NCBI GenBank assembly: GCA_012522165.1
Contig: JAAYKZ010000420.1
Span: 1 to 7,670, forward strand
Length of the DNA stretch: 7,670 bases
Origin: Clostridiales bacterium
Lineage (GTDB): Bacteria > Bacillota > Clostridia > Caldicoprobacterales > UBA3941
Reading direction: 5' to 3'
Shown piece after piece: positions 6,522 through 7,670 of this stretch (the first letter of the stretch is position 1; each line of letters opens with the position of its first letter). The position numbers were made by a program, and so were the translations under genes. Below the pieces are notes generated by a model. That model saw only the letters and a program-made list of their open reading frames with translations. It was not told the origin of the DNA and made no database searches.

Positions 6522-6563
6522 ACACTAAACTCCTTCTATATTCCTTTGAATTGATACTTTTTC

Positions 6564-6591
6564 ATTATACTGTATAATGTATAAATATACA
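6564..6591. promoter_or_regulatory. Operator-like tandem dyads over the permease promoter (ARG-box-like)
   Basis: Two adjoining palindromes are visible on the plus strand: ATTATACTGTATAAT (6564-6578, perfect around the central base) and TGTATAAATATACA (6578-6591, perfect arms TGTATA/TATACA). The second fits the general arginine-repressor dyad TGNATWWWWATNCA at every defined position, and tandem dyads are how ArgR-type hexamers bind. They cover the predicted -10 and -35. A related arrangement occurs upstream of the binding-protein gene. AT-rich sequence lowers the certainty, and the regulator is inferred. Confidence 0.4.
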
Positions 6592-6592
6592 A
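6564..6592 (-). promoter_or_regulatory. Predicted internal promoter before the permease gene
   Basis: On the minus strand, TTGTAT (6592-6587) and a perfect TATAAT (6569-6564) are spaced by 17 bp, about 40 bp upstream of the permease start. The -35 is weak (3/6), so activity may be modest or activator-dependent. It lies between the intergenic hairpin and the permease ribosome binding site. Confidence 0.5.
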
Positions 6593-6609
6593 GTATTTTC
6601 TCACATATA

Positions 6610-6648
6610 AAGCCGGTACTGGTAATTAGTATTTACCAATACCGGCTT
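6610..6648 (-). terminator. Intergenic hairpin between binding-protein and permease genes
   Basis: A 16-bp stem (arms 6648-6633 and 6625-6610, 7-nt loop) with a GC-rich base (AGCCGG/CCGGCT) begins about 25 nt after the binding-protein stop. On the minus-strand transcript every position pairs, one as G-U; on the plus strand one pair is mismatched, so the stem favours the operon's own direction. The bases that follow (ATATGTGAG) are not a U-tract, so I read it as a partial terminator or a 3'-end stabiliser that raises binding-protein mRNA over permease mRNA. Confidence 0.7.
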
Positions 6649-6672
6649 AAGTTCATGTTTTTATGTCTTTTA

Positions 6673-7551
6673 TTATTCCCCAATTGAGTATTTGTTAGCC
6701 AGCTCATCAATTTCTCCGCTGTCCTTCATTTCTTTTAGTACTTCATTTATAACCTGCTGAAGGTCAGTATCTCCTTTGCGTACTGCTATAGCATACTCTT
6801 CGGCATCAAAAGGCTTTTCATCTAGTACCACAAGTCCTGGGTTGCTCTTGGCCAACATTTGAGCAGGAAGATTGTCAATTATAACTGCATCAATCTTTCC
6901 ATTGTTAAGATCAAGGGCTGCCTCAATACCGTTATTGAAACGAATTACCTCTGCACCTGGAATATCAGATGCTATAAAATCTCCTGTAGTACCGTTTTGA
7001 ACACCAATCTTCTTGCCTTCCAGATCATCAGCAGACTTAATTTCCTCATTTCCTTCTTGAACCATAATTGCCTGTACAGCCTTAAAGTAGGTATCGGTAA
7101 ATAGAACCTGCTTTTCCCTGTCTGGCTCGATAGTAAAGCCTGCTGCAATAAAGTCAATCTTACCAGATTGGAGGGCTGTAATTAGAGCATCAAACTCCAT
7201 ATCCTCTACTACCAATTCTACTCCTAGTTTTTCAGCTATCTTGGCTGCTATTTCAGCATCTATGCCTATTACCTGATCCCCTTCACGCATTTCAAAGGGA
7301 GGAAATTCAGCATTGGTACCCCATATAATCTTTTTGGTTTCCCTAATCTTTTTCATGGTTTCGCTTTCGGCACTAGCATCCTCACTATCTTGGGCATCGC
7401 CTTCTGCCTGGTTTGCATTGGCGTCATTTTGAACATTTTCTTCCTGACCGCCGGAATTAGCTTTATCGTTTCCTTCAGCGGAACATCCTACAATTGATAG
7501 GGTAAAAACTAGCACCATCAAAACTGCTAAGATTTTTATTATGTTTTTCAT
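6673..7551 (-). CDS. glnH: Polar amino-acid ABC transporter, lipoprotein substrate-binding protein
   Basis: This protein captures an amino acid outside the cell and delivers it to the permease. The 292-residue precursor has a signal peptide (1-22) and a lipobox ending IVGC with lipidated C23, as in Gram-positive membrane-anchored receptors. An acidic Asn/Asp/Glu/Ala-rich linker follows at about 24-65. The SBP_bac_3 fold follows, with WGTNAEFPPFE, GIDAEIAAKIAEKLG, FDALITALQSGKIDFIAAG, the carboxylate-binding Arg context TIEPDREKQVLF, KIGVQNGTTGD and AVIIDNLPA. ATG 7551 lies eight bases after AGAGGAG; the upstream TTG at 7557 is too close to it. It is first in the operon, behind a good promoter. 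The substrate is uncertain (Gln, Arg, Lys/His or cystine are all possible). An ARG-box-like upstream site slightly favours a basic amino acid. The symbol names the family only. Confidence 0.94.
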   Translation of the reverse strand: MKNIIKILAVLMVLVFTLSIVGCSAEGNDKANSGGQEENVQNDANANQAEGDAQDSEDASAESETMKKIRETKKIIWGTNAEFPPFEMREGDQVIGIDAEIAAKIAEKLGVELVVEDMEFDALITALQSGKIDFIAAGFTIEPDREKQVLFTDTYFKAVQAIMVQEGNEEIKSADDLEGKKIGVQNGTTGDFIASDIPGAEVIRFNNGIEAALDLNNGKIDAVIIDNLPAQMLAKSNPGLVVLDEKPFDAEEYAIAVRKGDTDLQQVINEVLKEMKDSGEIDELANKYSIGE

Positions 7552-7590
7552 ATTCAAAACTCCTCTTCAATCATAATTTATCATGCTCCT

Positions 7591-7619
7591 ATTATAATGG
7601 GTTACCACTGTATAATCAA
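7591..7619 (-). promoter_or_regulatory. Predicted sigma-A promoter of the transporter operon
   Basis: TTGATT (7619-7614, 4/6) and a perfect TATAAT (7596-7591) are spaced by 17 bp on the minus strand, about 40 bp before the binding-protein start codon. The predicted start is near 7584, leaving a leader of about 33 nt, too short for a riboswitch or T-box. Confidence 0.7.
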
Positions 7620-7633
7620 TGTATATTTATAAG
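7607..7633. promoter_or_regulatory. Operator-like element at the operon promoter, related to the one before the permease gene
   Basis: The plus strand reads ACTGTATAAT (7607-7616), CAAT, then GTATATTTATA (7621-7631). The permease promoter region has ACTGTATAAT (6569-6578) directly followed by GTATAAATATA. TGTATATTTATAAG (7620-7633) matches the ARG-box pattern TGNATWWWWATNCA except for its last two bases. It sits over and just upstream of the -35. I see nothing further in 7634-7670, which is AT-rich and lies at the window edge. Confidence 0.4.
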
Positions 7634-7670
7634 TGTATTTCTTATTGAGTCTTAAATATCTCTATATATC

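Noticed and set aside
6972..7157. A 61-codon minus-strand frame inside the binding-protein gene
   Set aside because: It lies wholly within the conserved receptor coding sequence in another frame and shows no start signal.
7552..7584. A riboswitch or T-box controlling the transporter operon
   Set aside because: The leader from the predicted transcript start to the start codon is only about 33 nt, too short for either.

Overview
The window reads as chromosomal DNA from a low-GC, endospore-forming member of the Firmicutes, most likely Clostridia. The evidence is the gene order hpf-secA-prfB (a Firmicutes hallmark), a Spo0E-family sporulation phosphatase, a long-form HPF, a lipoprotein solute-binding protein and strong AGGAGG-type ribosome binding sites. 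I cannot name the genus. I see no mobile elements, CRISPR arrays, tRNA or rRNA genes.

Layout, in transcription order from the right. (1) Positions 7670 to 4620, minus strand: an amino-acid ABC transporter operon. It encodes a lipoprotein binding protein (glnH-like, 6673-7551), a permease (glnP-like, 5838-6521), an ATPase (glnQ-like, 5123-5845) and a two-TM membrane protein of unknown function (4620-5108). Promoters are predicted before both the binding-protein and permease genes. They share a regulatory-looking sequence that contains an ARG-box-like dyad. A 16-bp hairpin separates the two genes. (2) Positions 4433-4627, plus strand: a small Spo0E-like gene converging on the operon. The two 3' ends overlap inside a perfect 44-bp palindrome that is both a bidirectional terminator and the coding sequence for identical C-termini (KKRFYPI). 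(3) Positions 4200-4432: a divergent control region with a TTGACA-18-AATAAT promoter and a Spo0A box (TGTCGAA) in its spacer. (4) Positions 4199 to 1, minus strand: hpf with its own terminator, secA with its own promoter, then prfB, which runs off the left edge after about 240 codons.

The most unusual locus is prfB. It has the classical programmed +1 frameshift (CTT TGA C at codons 25-26). After the shift, the reading frame is interrupted once more by an in-frame TAG at codon 102. The same frame then continues with perfect RF2 homology, including the stop-codon-reading SPF tripeptide at residues 205-207. Either the base is an error or mutation, or full-length RF2 needs a UGA frameshift and then a UAG readthrough. 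RF1 reads UAG and RF2 reads UGA, so the second case would make RF2 synthesis sensitive to both release factors. That reading is a hypothesis. The sequence alone cannot exclude a single-base error.

Functionally, the left block is housekeeping (ribosome hibernation, protein export, translation termination). The right block is nutrient uptake. The Spo0E-like gene links to the decision to sporulate.
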